Source: Protaetiibacter intestinalis
GTDB lineage: Bacteria > Actinomycetota > Actinomycetes > Actinomycetales > Microbacteriaceae
Length of the DNA: 64,000 nt
Reading direction: 5' to 3'
NCBI RefSeq assembly: GCF_003627075.1
Contig: NZ_CP032630.1
Location: forward strand, 992,001-1,056,000
Shown piece after piece: positions 44,177 through 52,314 of this stretch. The number at the start of each line of letters is the position of its first letter. The stretch's first letter is position 1. The position numbers and the translations under genes are program-made. The notes under the pieces were generated by a model, which saw nothing but the letters and a program-made list of their open reading frames with translations, was not told where the DNA came from and did not search any database.

Positions 44177-44183
44177 CTGGTCG

Positions 44184-44209
44184 AGAGCCTTTCCGAAAGG
44201 GGAGGCTCT
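44184..44209 (+). terminator. hairpin after tRNA-Asp
   Basis: AGAGCCT (44184-44190) pairs with AGGCTCT (44203-44209), extended inside by CC/GG, followed by TT. It is a weak terminator or processing hairpin between tRNA-Asp and tRNA-Phe. Confidence 0.55.
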
Positions 44210-44234
44210 TGCACAATCAGCGGGCGACCGCTGA

Positions 44235-44307
44235 GGCTCTGTAGCTCAGTTGGTAGAGCGCACGACTGAAAATCGTGAGGTCACGGGATCGACGCCCGTC
44301 GGAGCCA
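44235..44307 (+). tRNA. tRNA-Phe (anticodon GAA)
   Basis: Acceptor GGCTCTG pairs with CGGAGCC, the D arm contains AGCTCAGTTGGTAGAGC, and the anticodon loop ACTGAAAATC gives GAA. The T loop reads GATCGAC rather than the common TTCGAAT form; pairing is otherwise complete. Confidence 0.95.
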
Positions 44308-44313
44308 CTCTCG

Positions 44314-44337
44314 AAGCCCCCCGCCCCGCGGGGGCTT
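44314..44337. terminator. terminator between tRNA-Phe and tatB
   Basis: AAGCCCCC (44314-44321) pairs with GGGGGCTT (44330-44337), and TT follows. It can serve both the tRNA cluster and the convergent tat operon. Confidence 0.75.
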
Positions 44338-44389
44338 TCGTCATCCGCGGGGCGTGAGGTGCGGCGGGCGACCCCTGACGCGCAGGGCC

Positions 44390-44764
44390 TCACGGCCCGA
44401 AGAGCCGCGTGGGGTGGCCGGAGGAACCGGCGGTGCGAGAGCTCGGCCTCGCCAGCACGCGGGCGGGCTCGGATGCCGGGGGCGCGGGATCGGGTGCGAC
44501 GTCGGCCGCGGCATCCGGGGAGCCCTCGAGCGCCTCCCGCACGATGCGGCGCGGGTCGTAGCGGCGCGGGTCGAGCGCCTCCCAGTCGGCGCGGGTCATG
44601 CCCGCCTCCTCCTCCAGGCGCGTGCGCGAGCTCTCGACGAAGCCCCGCAGCCCGCGGATGAGATCACCCGCCCGCTGCGCGAGCACCGGCAGGCGCTCCG
44701 GCCCCAGCAGGAACGCGGCGATGATCGCCACCAGCACGAACTTCTCGAGCGACAGACCGAACAC
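44390..44764 (-). CDS. tatB: Sec-independent protein translocase TatB
   Basis: GTG at 44764 (MFGLSLEKFVLV), 1 bp after the tatC stop, gives 124 residues. An N-terminal helix (LVAIIAAFLLGPERLPVLAQ) with the GPERLP hinge is followed by an amphipathic helix (RAGDLIRGLRGF) and a charged, Pro-rich tail, the TatB layout. TatB and TatC form the receptor for folded proteins with twin-arginine signals. Confidence 0.88.
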   Translation of the reverse strand: MFGLSLEKFVLVAIIAAFLLGPERLPVLAQRAGDLIRGLRGFVESSRTRLEEEAGMTRADWEALDPRRYDPRRIVREALEGSPDAAADVAPDPAPPASEPARVLARPSSRTAGSSGHPTRLFGP

Positions 44765-44765
44765 G

Positions 44766-45563
44766 TCACACCCCCGATCCGGCGCCGACCGCGACCGGCA
44801 CCACGTCATCCGTCAGCGCACGCCGTGCCACGCGACGGTCGTGCAACCAGGTCACGAGCAGCGCCGCGGCGAACAGCACCGCCATCGGCACCGCGACGAG
44901 GAACATCGACAGCACGTCGGCGGCCGGCGTCACGAGCGCGCTGAACACGACGATCGCGACGACGCTGTAGCGCCAGCTGCGCGCGATCGACCGCGCCGAC
45001 AGCAGGCCCATGAGGTTCAGCACCACGAGGAACACCGGCAGCACGAACGCCACCCCCGTCGCGAGCACGAGCTTCGCCACGAAGTCGACGTAGTCGGAGG
45101 CCTGCAGCAGCGTGCTGTCGTCGCTCGAGGCGAAACCGGCGAGCAGCTCGACGACGTGCGGGAAGATCAGGAAGCCCGTGACGCATCCGCCGAGGAACAG
45201 CGGCACGGCCGCCCCGAGGAAGCCGAACACGTAGCGCTTCTCGCGCCGGCTCAGCCCCGGCGCCAGGAAGGCGAGCAGCTGGAAGAGCCACACGGGGCTC
45301 GAGAGCACGATGCCGGCGACGACCGCGATCTTGACCCGCAGGTCGAAGGCGCCCGTCACGCTGTCGTAGTTGAGGCTCGCGTTGCGCGACTCGGCGAGCT
45401 GCTCGATCGGCGCGCGCAGCAGCTCGAGGATGGGCTCCGCGAGCAGGAACCCGGCGACCGCGCCGACGAGCAGCGCGACCGCCGACCAGGCCGTCCGCCG
45501 ACGCGCCTCCCGCAGATGCGCGCCGAGCGGCATCCGGGGCGCCTCGGCGGCGGCCGTGGTCAT
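44766..45563 (-). CDS. tatC: Sec-independent protein translocase TatC
   Basis: ATG at 45563 overlaps the tatA stop by 4 bp. It has 265 residues and six helices. The conserved N-terminal MPLGAHLREARRR and the loops SSPVWLFQLLAFLAPGLSRREKRY and VFSALVTPAADVLSMF are TatC signatures. It is the core receptor of the Tat system. Confidence 0.96.
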   Translation of the reverse strand: MTTAAAEAPRMPLGAHLREARRRTAWSAVALLVGAVAGFLLAEPILELLRAPIEQLAESRNASLNYDSVTGAFDLRVKIAVVAGIVLSSPVWLFQLLAFLAPGLSRREKRYVFGFLGAAVPLFLGGCVTGFLIFPHVVELLAGFASSDDSTLLQASDYVDFVAKLVLATGVAFVLPVFLVVLNLMGLLSARSIARSWRYSVVAIVVFSALVTPAADVLSMFLVAVPMAVLFAAALLVTWLHDRRVARRALTDDVVPVAVGAGSGV

Positions 45564-45745
45564 GACGCCCGGTCCGCGGTCGCCGGTGCCGTCGGCGCCG
45601 GCTCGGTGTCGGCCGCCTCGGTCTTGAGGATGCGCACCGACTGGCCCACGCTGCGGGCGAGCGCCGGCAGCTTCGCGGCGCCGAAGATCAGCAGCACGAT
45701 CGCGAGCACGATGAGGGCGTGCCACCCGGTCAGGTTCTGGAACAT
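45560..45745 (-). CDS. tatA: Sec-independent protein translocase TatA
   Basis: The 61-residue protein has a single helix (about 8-22), the FGAAKLPALARSVGQSVRIL hinge and amphipathic helix, and a short Thr/Pro/Ala tail. It forms the Tat pore. It lies 26 bp after the dioxygenase-family gene and overlaps tatC. Confidence 0.94.
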   Translation of the reverse strand: MFQNLTGWHALIVLAIVLLIFGAAKLPALARSVGQSVRILKTEAADTEPAPTAPATADRAS

Positions 45746-45771
45746 GGTCGTCTCACTTTCCGTTCAGGGGA

Positions 45772-46770
45772 TCAGTTGCTCGGGGGTTCGCCGGGGCCGC
45801 CCTGGCCGCCGCCCGACGGCGGTTCGCCGCCCTGGCCGCCACCCATGCCGCCGCCGCCCGAACCGCCGCGGTCGGCCGCCGTGGTCGTGTCGACCCCGAC
45901 CGCGAGCGAGCCCACGTAGCCGCTGTCGACGTCGCCCGAGATGGTGACCACCTGCAGGCTCCAGTCGCCCTCCGCGAAGATGTCGTCGTCCGAGATCTGG
46001 GTGCCGACGCCCGCGAGGTTCTCGGCCGAGCCCGCGTAGGCGTCGAGCGCATACACGTCGCCGAGCATCTCCGGCGGGAACGCCAGCTGCGAGGTCGCGA
46101 TCGCGTTCGTCACGTCGGTGGCGGATGCCGCATCCGGGTAGATCTCGAAGTGGATGTGGGTCCAGCGCCCCGTGTAGCAGCCGGGCACGATCGTCTGGAA
46201 CGTCAACTGCCCGTTCGCGTCGGCCACCTGGATGCCGCGCAGGTAGGTCTCGTCCTCGACGCCCTCCGAGTACATCGAGTACAGGCCCTGCGCGTCGCAC
46301 TGCCACGCGTAGAGGGCGACGCCCTCGAAGGGCACGTCGTTCACCATGTCGGTCACGGTGAAGGTGAGCGACAGCGGCACGCCCTCCACGGCGCTGCCGC
46401 CGTCGAGGCTCGTCGTGATGTCGCTGCGCACGATGCCCGACTCCTCGAGCACGTTGAGGCCGTTGGTACCGTCGGCCGGGTAGGGGCCGTTCGTCTCCTC
46501 CGGGATCTCGCCGTCGCTCGTCGTGGTCGTCGTCGTGCCGCCCCCGGATGCGGTGTCACCGCTCGAGGTGGTGCCGGCCGGCGTGCACGCCGCGAGCGCC
46601 ACGGCGCTCGCCCCGATGACGCCGACGCCCAGCAGGCCGCGTCGCGTGATGAGCGTGCGCATGTCGAACGGAGCGCCCTGGTCGACGACCTCGTCGTCTG
46701 CCCGGTCGAGGAGTCGGCCCTCGTAGCGGGGGCCCTCCGGGGTGTTCTCGGGTTCGGGGATTCTGCTCAC
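45772..46770 (-). CDS. Tat-exported lipoprotein of the intradiol ring-cleavage dioxygenase family
   Basis: The GTG at 46770 (MSRIPEPENTPEG) has GAGGAG upstream. A 42-residue N-extension precedes the twin-arginine motif TRRGLLGVG (Arg43-Arg44) and a lipobox LAAC (Cys62). The dioxygenase fold follows with NGPYPADG, and the iron ligands are in GRWTHIHFEIYP. Intradiol dioxygenases cut catechols using Fe(III). Exported members are known, but their substrates are not. The tail is Gly/Pro-rich. It is the first gene of the tat operon. A start at the internal ATG (46662) is possible, but the acidic extension (DDEVVDQGAPFDM) looks conserved in relatives. Confidence 0.85.
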   Translation of the reverse strand: MSRIPEPENTPEGPRYEGRLLDRADDEVVDQGAPFDMRTLITRRGLLGVGVIGASAVALAACTPAGTTSSGDTASGGGTTTTTTSDGEIPEETNGPYPADGTNGLNVLEESGIVRSDITTSLDGGSAVEGVPLSLTFTVTDMVNDVPFEGVALYAWQCDAQGLYSMYSEGVEDETYLRGIQVADANGQLTFQTIVPGCYTGRWTHIHFEIYPDAASATDVTNAIATSQLAFPPEMLGDVYALDAYAGSAENLAGVGTQISDDDIFAEGDWSLQVVTISGDVDSGYVGSLAVGVDTTTAADRGGSGGGGMGGGQGGEPPSGGGQGGPGEPPSN

Positions 46771-46967
46771 CGTCGTCTCCTCTCGTGTCGGTGTGCAGCC
46801 ACCATCCCGGGCGGCCCTGGGCCGAAGCCCTGCCGCGGATATGCAGCACCTTGGAGAGGTTCGGAGGGAGCTGGGAGCCCCCGCCCCGGAGCCCCGTCGA
46901 GCAGATGATCGGCGTCGAAGTTGCCGATAAGGGAGATGGCGGCGGAGGCGACGGACATGGTGGCCGC

Positions 46968-47684
46968 GTGAACTGGCCCTCGCGTCGACCGGACGCCCCG
47001 CCCTACATACGCGAACTGATCGTTCAGGAGTATGTGTCTCTACGGAACGAATCACTCTCCGCGAAACAGAATCAGCAGACGATCCTGCAGTGGACGCTCG
47101 CAACGGTGGGCATTCTCATCGCGGCGTCCGTCGCGGCGGCCGCCGCGCTCAAGGATCTTGACGAACCAGGCCGCATGGGCATCAACGTCGCCGCCTTCGC
47201 CCTCTTGGGAATGATTACGCCGGTGGTCGTCGCGTGCGCGTTCGGGATCTGGTTGGGTGAACTGTTCCGTATGGAACGCGCAGGCCACTTTCTCCGAGAG
47301 CGAGAGCTGGCGTGGAGTCGTGGACGGGCGGCAAGCGCTGATCCGAGCGATCCCACCAATTCGGACATCCTCCTCTGGGAGAGCCTGCTGGCCGCTCCCG
47401 TTGACACGGGGGCGTATGCGAAGAACCGCTTGGGAGGCATGGCGAGCATCGCCCTCTTCGCCGCCTTGGCTGGCGCCGCGCTTGCCGCGGGGATCGTCAT
47501 CGCGATCGGACCGGGAGGCATGCTGGGCCACATCGCCGACCAGGCCGCGCAGGGTTGGGTCCATGGAGCGATATGGGCATGGGCAGGCGTTTTCGTGCTC
47601 GTGAACCTTCTTGTCTTCGTTCCGCCCGTTCGAAGCCTCGGAGGCGGGCGGCTACCGGAGAAGAACCGACTGGCCCGTGCCTAG
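46968..47684 (+). CDS. membrane protein of unknown function (238 aa) in a foreign-looking island
   Basis: The chosen start is a GTG (MNWPSRRPDAPPYIREL); the same frame is open further upstream to 46785, so the start is uncertain. Four helices are predicted (about 40-62, 72-95, 152-178, 190-215), with a cytoplasmic segment after the second (RMERAGHFLRERELAWSRGR). No family is recognised. GC content and codon use are lower and more even than in the neighbours, and the word GGATGC is missing. It overlaps the glycosyltransferase gene by 8 bp. Confidence 0.6.
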   Translation: MNWPSRRPDAPPYIRELIVQEYVSLRNESLSAKQNQQTILQWTLATVGILIAASVAAAAALKDLDEPGRMGINVAAFALLGMITPVVVACAFGIWLGELFRMERAGHFLRERELAWSRGRAASADPSDPTNSDILLWESLLAAPVDTGAYAKNRLGGMASIALFAALAGAALAAGIVIAIGPGGMLGHIADQAAQGWVHGAIWAWAGVFVLVNLLVFVPPVRSLGGGRLPEKNRLARA

Positions 47685-48441
47685 CCTCCCCGCAGCAACG
47701 ATCGTCATGCCGTGTCTCAACGAGATCCAGGCACTGCACTGGCTGCTCCCGCGCATTCCATCCGGCCTCGACGTCATCGTCGTGGACAACGGCTCGTGCG
47801 ACGGCTCCGCAGACTACGCCCGATCGCGCGGCGTCCATGTCATCGAACACCGCGAGCCCCGCGAAGCCGGTCGATGTGTTGAACTCGGCGTGTCCGCGGC
47901 CCTCACCGACGTCGTGTGCGTGATGGACTGCGATGGCACGATCGACCCGTGCGACATCATCCCGCTGATTCAGCAGATCACGCTCGACCGCGTGGATTTC
48001 GTCGTCGGCGCACGACTCGTGGGGCCCTCCGGACGCCGTAGAGGGCCGCTCCTGACCAGTCGCATCCGCGACAGCTGGGCACGTCGAGCAACGCCGGGAT
48101 GGTTCTTCCCCGACCTTGGTTCAGTTCGCGCTTTTAGAAGATCGGCACTGTACTCCGCCGGCCGATCATTCCACCCGCAGTTCGCGTGGAACCTAGACAT
48201 CACGCTCTACGCCGCCGAACAGCTCCCACGCGCGCGCCTCGGATGGATCGCGGTCCCGTACCGGGATCGACTCGGCCGCTCGAAGATCGCAGGGAGCTTC
48301 TTCGGTCGCCCACGTGCGGCCAGGCAACATGCCCTACTGCTGGCCTCGATCTCCTGGACACGGTTCGCCGGCCGGGTGGTCCGGACTCGGGCCCGCCGGC
48401 CGGGATGGGCTGCGCATGGGGCGACGTCCTCGGGTTGGTGA
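47677..48441 (+). CDS. family 2 glycosyltransferase
   Basis: GTG at 47677 (MPSLPAATIVMPCLNE) gives 254 residues. The GT-A fold is shown by TIVMPCLNEIQALHWLLPRI, IVVDNGSCDGSADYARSRG and the acidic motif VVCVMDCDGTIDPCDI, which resembles dolichyl/polyprenyl-phosphate sugar synthases. There are no C-terminal helices, so it is a soluble or peripheral enzyme. It would pass a sugar to a lipid or surface acceptor, perhaps with the membrane protein encoded just before. Rare codons such as AGA appear (near 48136), in line with transfer. Confidence 0.82.
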   Translation: MPSLPAATIVMPCLNEIQALHWLLPRIPSGLDVIVVDNGSCDGSADYARSRGVHVIEHREPREAGRCVELGVSAALTDVVCVMDCDGTIDPCDIIPLIQQITLDRVDFVVGARLVGPSGRRRGPLLTSRIRDSWARRATPGWFFPDLGSVRAFRRSALYSAGRSFHPQFAWNLDITLYAAEQLPRARLGWIAVPYRDRLGRSKIAGSFFGRPRAARQHALLLASISWTRFAGRVVRTRARRPGWAAHGATSSGW

Positions 48442-48456
48442 TACCAACCCGCCCCG

Positions 48457-49350
48457 CTACTGCGGGGGTACGGGGGCGCCGGGCTCGCCGGCGGGCTCGC
48501 CCGCCGCGGGGGCCTGCGGAACCGGGGGCACCTCGGCGACGGGTGCCTGCGGCACGGGCGGCACCTCGGCGACCGGCGCCTGCTGCACGGGCGCGTAGCC
48601 CGGCGGGATCGGCTGGTACTGCACCGGCTGCTGCACGTACTGCACGGGCGCACCGTAGCCGGCGGCCGGCGCCTGCACGGCGGGTGCCGGCGACTTCGGC
48701 TCGAAGGCGCGCACGACGAGCGGGATGACGAGCGAGACCACCGCGACGAGCGCCGCCGCGCCCGCGGCACGCCACCACCAGTCCGGCCACTCGGGCGCCG
48801 GGAAGGCCGAGGGGATCGCCAGGATGAGCGCGACGACCCAGACGAACAGGATCGTGACCATGCTCGAGTACCGGGTGGCCTTCGACTTCGCGCGCGAGAC
48901 GAAGTAGAGGCCGTAGAGCTGGGTGACGAGCAGCGCGACGCGCAGCAGCACGATCACGGCGATCAGCCGACCGGTCTGCTCGATCCACACCCCCGGGTCG
49001 GCGGTGTTCTCGGGCTGCAGCCAGCCGTTCCAGATCTTCAGCAGACCCACCGCGACGATCACGACGTTGACGATGGTGGATGCCGCCAGGTACCACTTGT
49101 TCGGACCGTGCGCGGCGTAGGCGTCGAGCACGACCGCACCCGCGAAGGCGGCGACGAGGAAGAGCGTGAACCACGCCCGCCCGGCCACGTTGGCCTGGTC
49201 GCCGATGATGATGAAGTAGCCGCCGAGCAGCGCCGCGGCGAGCAGCGTGCCGATCGTCAGGTACAGCGACAGGGTCGCGGCGCGCGAGCGGCGCTCCGGG
49301 GCGGCGGCCTCGGCTTCTGCGGGGGTAGTGGGTTCCGGCGTGGTGGTCAC
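48457..49350 (-). CDS. membrane protein with Pro-rich repeat tail (297 aa)
   Basis: The cytoplasmic N-terminus is Glu/Pro-rich. Six helices follow between about 25 and 215 (for example LSLYLTIGTLLAAALLGGYF and ATRYSSMVTILFVWVVALIL). The C-terminal 80 residues are Pro/Gln/Val-rich with an 11-residue repeat (QAPVAEVPPVP, twice). No family is recognised. It is convergent with the glycosyltransferase gene. Confidence 0.65.
   Translation of the reverse strand: MTTTPEPTTPAEAEAAAPERRSRAATLSLYLTIGTLLAAALLGGYFIIIGDQANVAGRAWFTLFLVAAFAGAVVLDAYAAHGPNKWYLAASTIVNVVIVAVGLLKIWNGWLQPENTADPGVWIEQTGRLIAVIVLLRVALLVTQLYGLYFVSRAKSKATRYSSMVTILFVWVVALILAIPSAFPAPEWPDWWWRAAGAAALVAVVSLVIPLVVRAFEPKSPAPAVQAPAAGYGAPVQYVQQPVQYQPIPPGYAPVQQAPVAEVPPVPQAPVAEVPPVPQAPAAGEPAGEPGAPVPPQ
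48512..48594. repeat. 33-bp tandem repeat in coding sequence
   Basis: Two full units (48512-48544, 48545-48577) and a partial third, each beginning GCCTGC and containing GGCACCTCGGCGAC, encode the APVAEVPPVPQ repeat. Confidence 0.8.
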
Positions 49351-49436
49351 GGAGTCTCCTTCGACGGGCGTTTCAGCGATTGTGTCAGACTCCCCCGAAT
49401 CGAGCAGGACTCATCCACGGGGAGTCCTCCCCGGGC

Positions 49437-49442
49437 TAACGT
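49437..49442 (+). promoter_or_regulatory. -10 of the 181-aa protein gene (leaderless)
   Basis: TAACGT ends 7 bp before the ATG at 49450, which favours that ATG over the GTG at 49441 that lies inside this element. Confidence 0.45.
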
Positions 49443-49449
49443 GACGTCG

Positions 49450-49995
49450 ATGCCCTTCCGCCGTCCCGACCGTCGCATCCGCCGCGTCAGCCTCGCCGAC
49501 CGCGTCGCGGATGCGATGCTCGTCGCGCGCGCGGGCGTGCGGCAGCAGGTGAAGAACGTCGTCATCCTGCGGGCGCTGCGCGACGGCGCCGACTTCGACG
49601 AGGGCTGGTACGCGGATGCCGTGCGCACCGAACTGGAGGCGGTCGCCGCGGAGACGGAGGCGGATGCCGCCCGTGTCACCCGCGAACTCGACTTCGCGCG
49701 CGGCAGGCACCTGCGCGCCGCGACCGCCCGCGACTTCGTCGACCGCGACGTGCCCACCCTGAAGCTGCGGCGCAAGGTGCTGCGCGCGCTCGCCGTCGAG
49801 CTGCGCGCGCTCGCCGCCGACGACGAGGCCGTCGCATCCCTCATCGTCGAGGCGCGGGCGGGCGCCCTCGACGAGATCGCGGCGACCGCCGCCGCCATCC
49901 CGGGCCGCGGGCGCACGAAGCCGCTCAAGGGCCTCGCCCGCTCGCGCGCCCTCCAGTCGCTGCGCGAGGAGCTGCGCGACTACCTCGACGACTGA
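49450..49995 (+). CDS. conserved hypothetical protein (181 aa)
   Basis: A soluble, mostly helical, Arg/Ala/Glu-rich protein that starts MPFRRPDRRIRRVSLADR. It contains VKNVVILRALRDGADFDEGW and ends LQSLREELRDYLDD. Its composition suggests a nucleic-acid or protein binding helical bundle, but no family is recognised. It overlaps the end of the convergent acyl-CoA oxidase gene by 16 bp. Confidence 0.6.
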   Translation: MPFRRPDRRIRRVSLADRVADAMLVARAGVRQQVKNVVILRALRDGADFDEGWYADAVRTELEAVAAETEADAARVTRELDFARGRHLRAATARDFVDRDVPTLKLRRKVLRALAVELRALAADDEAVASLIVEARAGALDEIAATAAAIPGRGRTKPLKGLARSRALQSLREELRDYLDD

Positions 49996-52100
49996 GGCCG
50001 CTCCTTCTTCGCGGAGCGCAGCGACTTCTCGTCGACGGGCGCCTCGCCCGACTCGCGCAGCGCCGCATAGTAGGCGCGCGCCTCGTCCTGTCGCAGCTGC
50101 TCGCCGCCCGAGGCGAGCGGCGCCCGCACGAGCTCGGGGGTGAGGCCGAACGCCGCCACGAGCTCGACGGCGTGCGCACGGATGCGCGGCAGCAGCCGGT
50201 CGTCGATGTACGCCGTGATGGCCTCCGCGCGCTGCCCCGAGAGGCGGCCGTGGGTGAGGTACCAGGCGGCGTCCTTCTCGATGAGGCCGAGCCCGAACAG
50301 GTCGCGCAGCCACGTCATGACCTGCTTGGTGTCGCCCTCCGGCACCCCGGCGAGCGCCCGCGTGAACGCCTCCCACTGCAGCAGCTCGCCGTGGGCGCGC
50401 GCCGTCAGGATGAGGTCGTTCTGGTAGCGGTTGAACAGCGCCGCCGCGTCCGCGGGCGACAGCTTGGATGCCGGGCGCAGCTTGCCGGCGAGCTCGGCAA
50501 CCGCGGTGTGCACGCGGTCGGTGAGCAGCTGACGCTGCGAGGCCTCGTCGCGCACGAAGCCCACCGAGCGGGCGCGCGAGCCGAAGTCGGCGATCGCCTG
50601 GCCGAGCTGACGCAGGCCCGTCCGGTTGACGGTCGCCTCCCCCACCTGGCCGGCGACGTACTGCGCCATCGCCCCGGCATCCGCGTTCTTGAACTTGCGG
50701 GCGTAGTCGGTGAGCAGGCGCTTGGCGACGAGCTGCAGCAGCACGTTGTTGTCGCCCTCGAAAGTCGCGTAGATGTCCAGGTCGGCGCGCAGCTGGGTGA
50801 GGCGGTTCTCGGCCATGAAGCCGGCGCCGCCGCAGGCCTCGCGGGCCTCCTGCAGGATCTCGAGGCCCGCCCACGTCGACAGCGGCTTGAGGGCGGCGGC
50901 GATCGTCTCGAGGTCCTCGCGGGTGGCAGGGGTGTCCTCGACGCCGGAGAACACGCGGTCGAAGATGTCGAGGAACTCCTCGTGCGCGAACGACATCGCG
51001 TAGGTCTGCGCGAGGCGCGGCAGCAGCCGGCGCTGGTGGCGCTGGTAGTCGAGCAGCACCTCCTCGTCGGAGGTGCCCGCGGTGAACTGGCGACGCTGGC
51101 TGCCGTAGGTGATGGCGATGTGCAGCGCGGCCTTCGCGGCGAGGGTCGAGGCGCCGTCGAGCGACACCCGGCCCTGCACGAGCGTGCCGAGCATCGTGAA
51201 GAAGCGGCGGCCGGGGCTCTCGATGGGCGAGCTGTAGTCGCCGTGCTCGTCGACGCTGCCGTAGCGGTTGAGCAGGTTGGTGCGGGGCACCCGCACGTGG
51301 TCGAAGGCGAGCTTGCCGTTGTCGATGCCGTTGAGGCCGCCCTTGAGGCCGTCGTCCTCGCTCGAGACGCCGGGGAGCAGCGCCCCGGATGCGTCGCGGA
51401 TGGGCACGTAGATCGCGTGCACCCCGTAGTTGACGCCCTTCGTGATGAGCTGCGCGAACACCACGGCCGCGCGCCCGTGCAGGGCCGCGTTGCCGAGGAA
51501 CTCCTTCCACGCGGCGCGGAACGGGGTGTCGATCACCCACTCGTCGGTGGCCTCGTCGTAGGTGGCGGTCGTGGCGACCGAGGCGACATCCGATCCGTGC
51601 CCGATCTCGGTCATCGCGAACGCGCCCGGCACGGCGAGACTCAGCGCATCCGGCAGGAACTTCTCGTGGTGCTCCTCGGTGCCGAGGTGCAGGATCGCGG
51701 CCGCGAACAGGCCCCACTGCACGCCCGACTTGATCTGCAGCGAGGGGTCGGCCAGCACGAGCTCCTCGAAGGCGGCGATGTTGCCGCCGTGGTCGTCCCG
51801 GCCGCCGAGGCTCTTCGGGAAGGCGCGGTGCACGGCGTCCTCCTCGACGAGGCGGTGCAGCTGGCCGAGCACGCGGGCGCGGTGCTCCTGGTAGCTCAGG
51901 TTGCCGACGAACTGGAACTCCTCGCGCGAGACGAGCGCGCGGGAGGCCTTGCGGTCCTCGGCCCAGCGGCCGAGCAGGTACTCGCCGAGCCAGGCGACGT
52001 CGACCTCGAGCGCGGCGGATGCGGTGGCCGCATCGCGCGGCGTCGACACCTCGTCGGGGAGTTCGGCGGTCGTGTCGGGGCCGGTCTCTGTGCGCGTCAT
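49980..52100 (-). CDS. acyl-CoA dehydrogenase/oxidase family enzyme (706 aa)
   Basis: This FAD enzyme oxidises acyl-CoA at C2-C3. FAMTEIGHGSDVASVAT (about 165-180) is the flavin/substrate region, and VSLDGASTLAAKAALHIAIT and LEILQEAREACGGAGFMAENR (about 410-430) are family motifs. Length and domain order (N-terminal alpha, beta, then two alpha domains) match acyl-CoA oxidases rather than the 380-residue dehydrogenases. Electrons would go to oxygen or an unidentified acceptor. No other beta-oxidation gene adjoins it. Confidence 0.85.
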   Translation of the reverse strand: MTRTETGPDTTAELPDEVSTPRDAATASAALEVDVAWLGEYLLGRWAEDRKASRALVSREEFQFVGNLSYQEHRARVLGQLHRLVEEDAVHRAFPKSLGGRDDHGGNIAAFEELVLADPSLQIKSGVQWGLFAAAILHLGTEEHHEKFLPDALSLAVPGAFAMTEIGHGSDVASVATTATYDEATDEWVIDTPFRAAWKEFLGNAALHGRAAVVFAQLITKGVNYGVHAIYVPIRDASGALLPGVSSEDDGLKGGLNGIDNGKLAFDHVRVPRTNLLNRYGSVDEHGDYSSPIESPGRRFFTMLGTLVQGRVSLDGASTLAAKAALHIAITYGSQRRQFTAGTSDEEVLLDYQRHQRRLLPRLAQTYAMSFAHEEFLDIFDRVFSGVEDTPATREDLETIAAALKPLSTWAGLEILQEAREACGGAGFMAENRLTQLRADLDIYATFEGDNNVLLQLVAKRLLTDYARKFKNADAGAMAQYVAGQVGEATVNRTGLRQLGQAIADFGSRARSVGFVRDEASQRQLLTDRVHTAVAELAGKLRPASKLSPADAAALFNRYQNDLILTARAHGELLQWEAFTRALAGVPEGDTKQVMTWLRDLFGLGLIEKDAAWYLTHGRLSGQRAEAITAYIDDRLLPRIRAHAVELVAAFGLTPELVRAPLASGGEQLRQDEARAYYAALRESGEAPVDEKSLRSAKKERPQSSR

Positions 52101-52186
52101 GGCGTCCTCCGTGCGGGGATCGAGGGGATGACCTCACGGTAGATCCGGTGTCCGAGGGTGTCTAACCTCTCGTCCGGCGGGCACCA

Positions 52187-52310
52187 AACGGCGGCCTGAG
52201 CCGTCGGCCGCCGTTGTCGGAATCCGCCAAACGATCACAGATTTCGTTTGGGAGGATGACACGCCGGCCGACGGACGGCCCGGCCGGCGATCACGGCGTG
52301 TCGTCCTCCC
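52187..52310. repeat. cluster of three hairpins between metallopeptidase and acyl-CoA oxidase genes
   Basis: AACGGCGGC/GCCGCCGTT (52187-52195, 52207-52215), CCAAACGA/TCGTTTGG (52227-52234, 52244-52251) and 17-bp arms (52250-52266, GGGAGGATGACACGCCG, and 52294-52310, one wobble mismatch). The last sits 5 bp beyond the metallopeptidase stop codon and probably includes its terminator. Confidence 0.75.
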
Positions 52311-52314
52311 GAAG

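Noticed and set aside
46785..46967. Start of the 238-aa membrane protein at 46785
   Set aside because: The extra residues (rich in Gly, Pro, His and Asp) show no homology-like pattern and overlap the region upstream of the divergent dioxygenase gene, so the GTG at 46968 was preferred, with low certainty.
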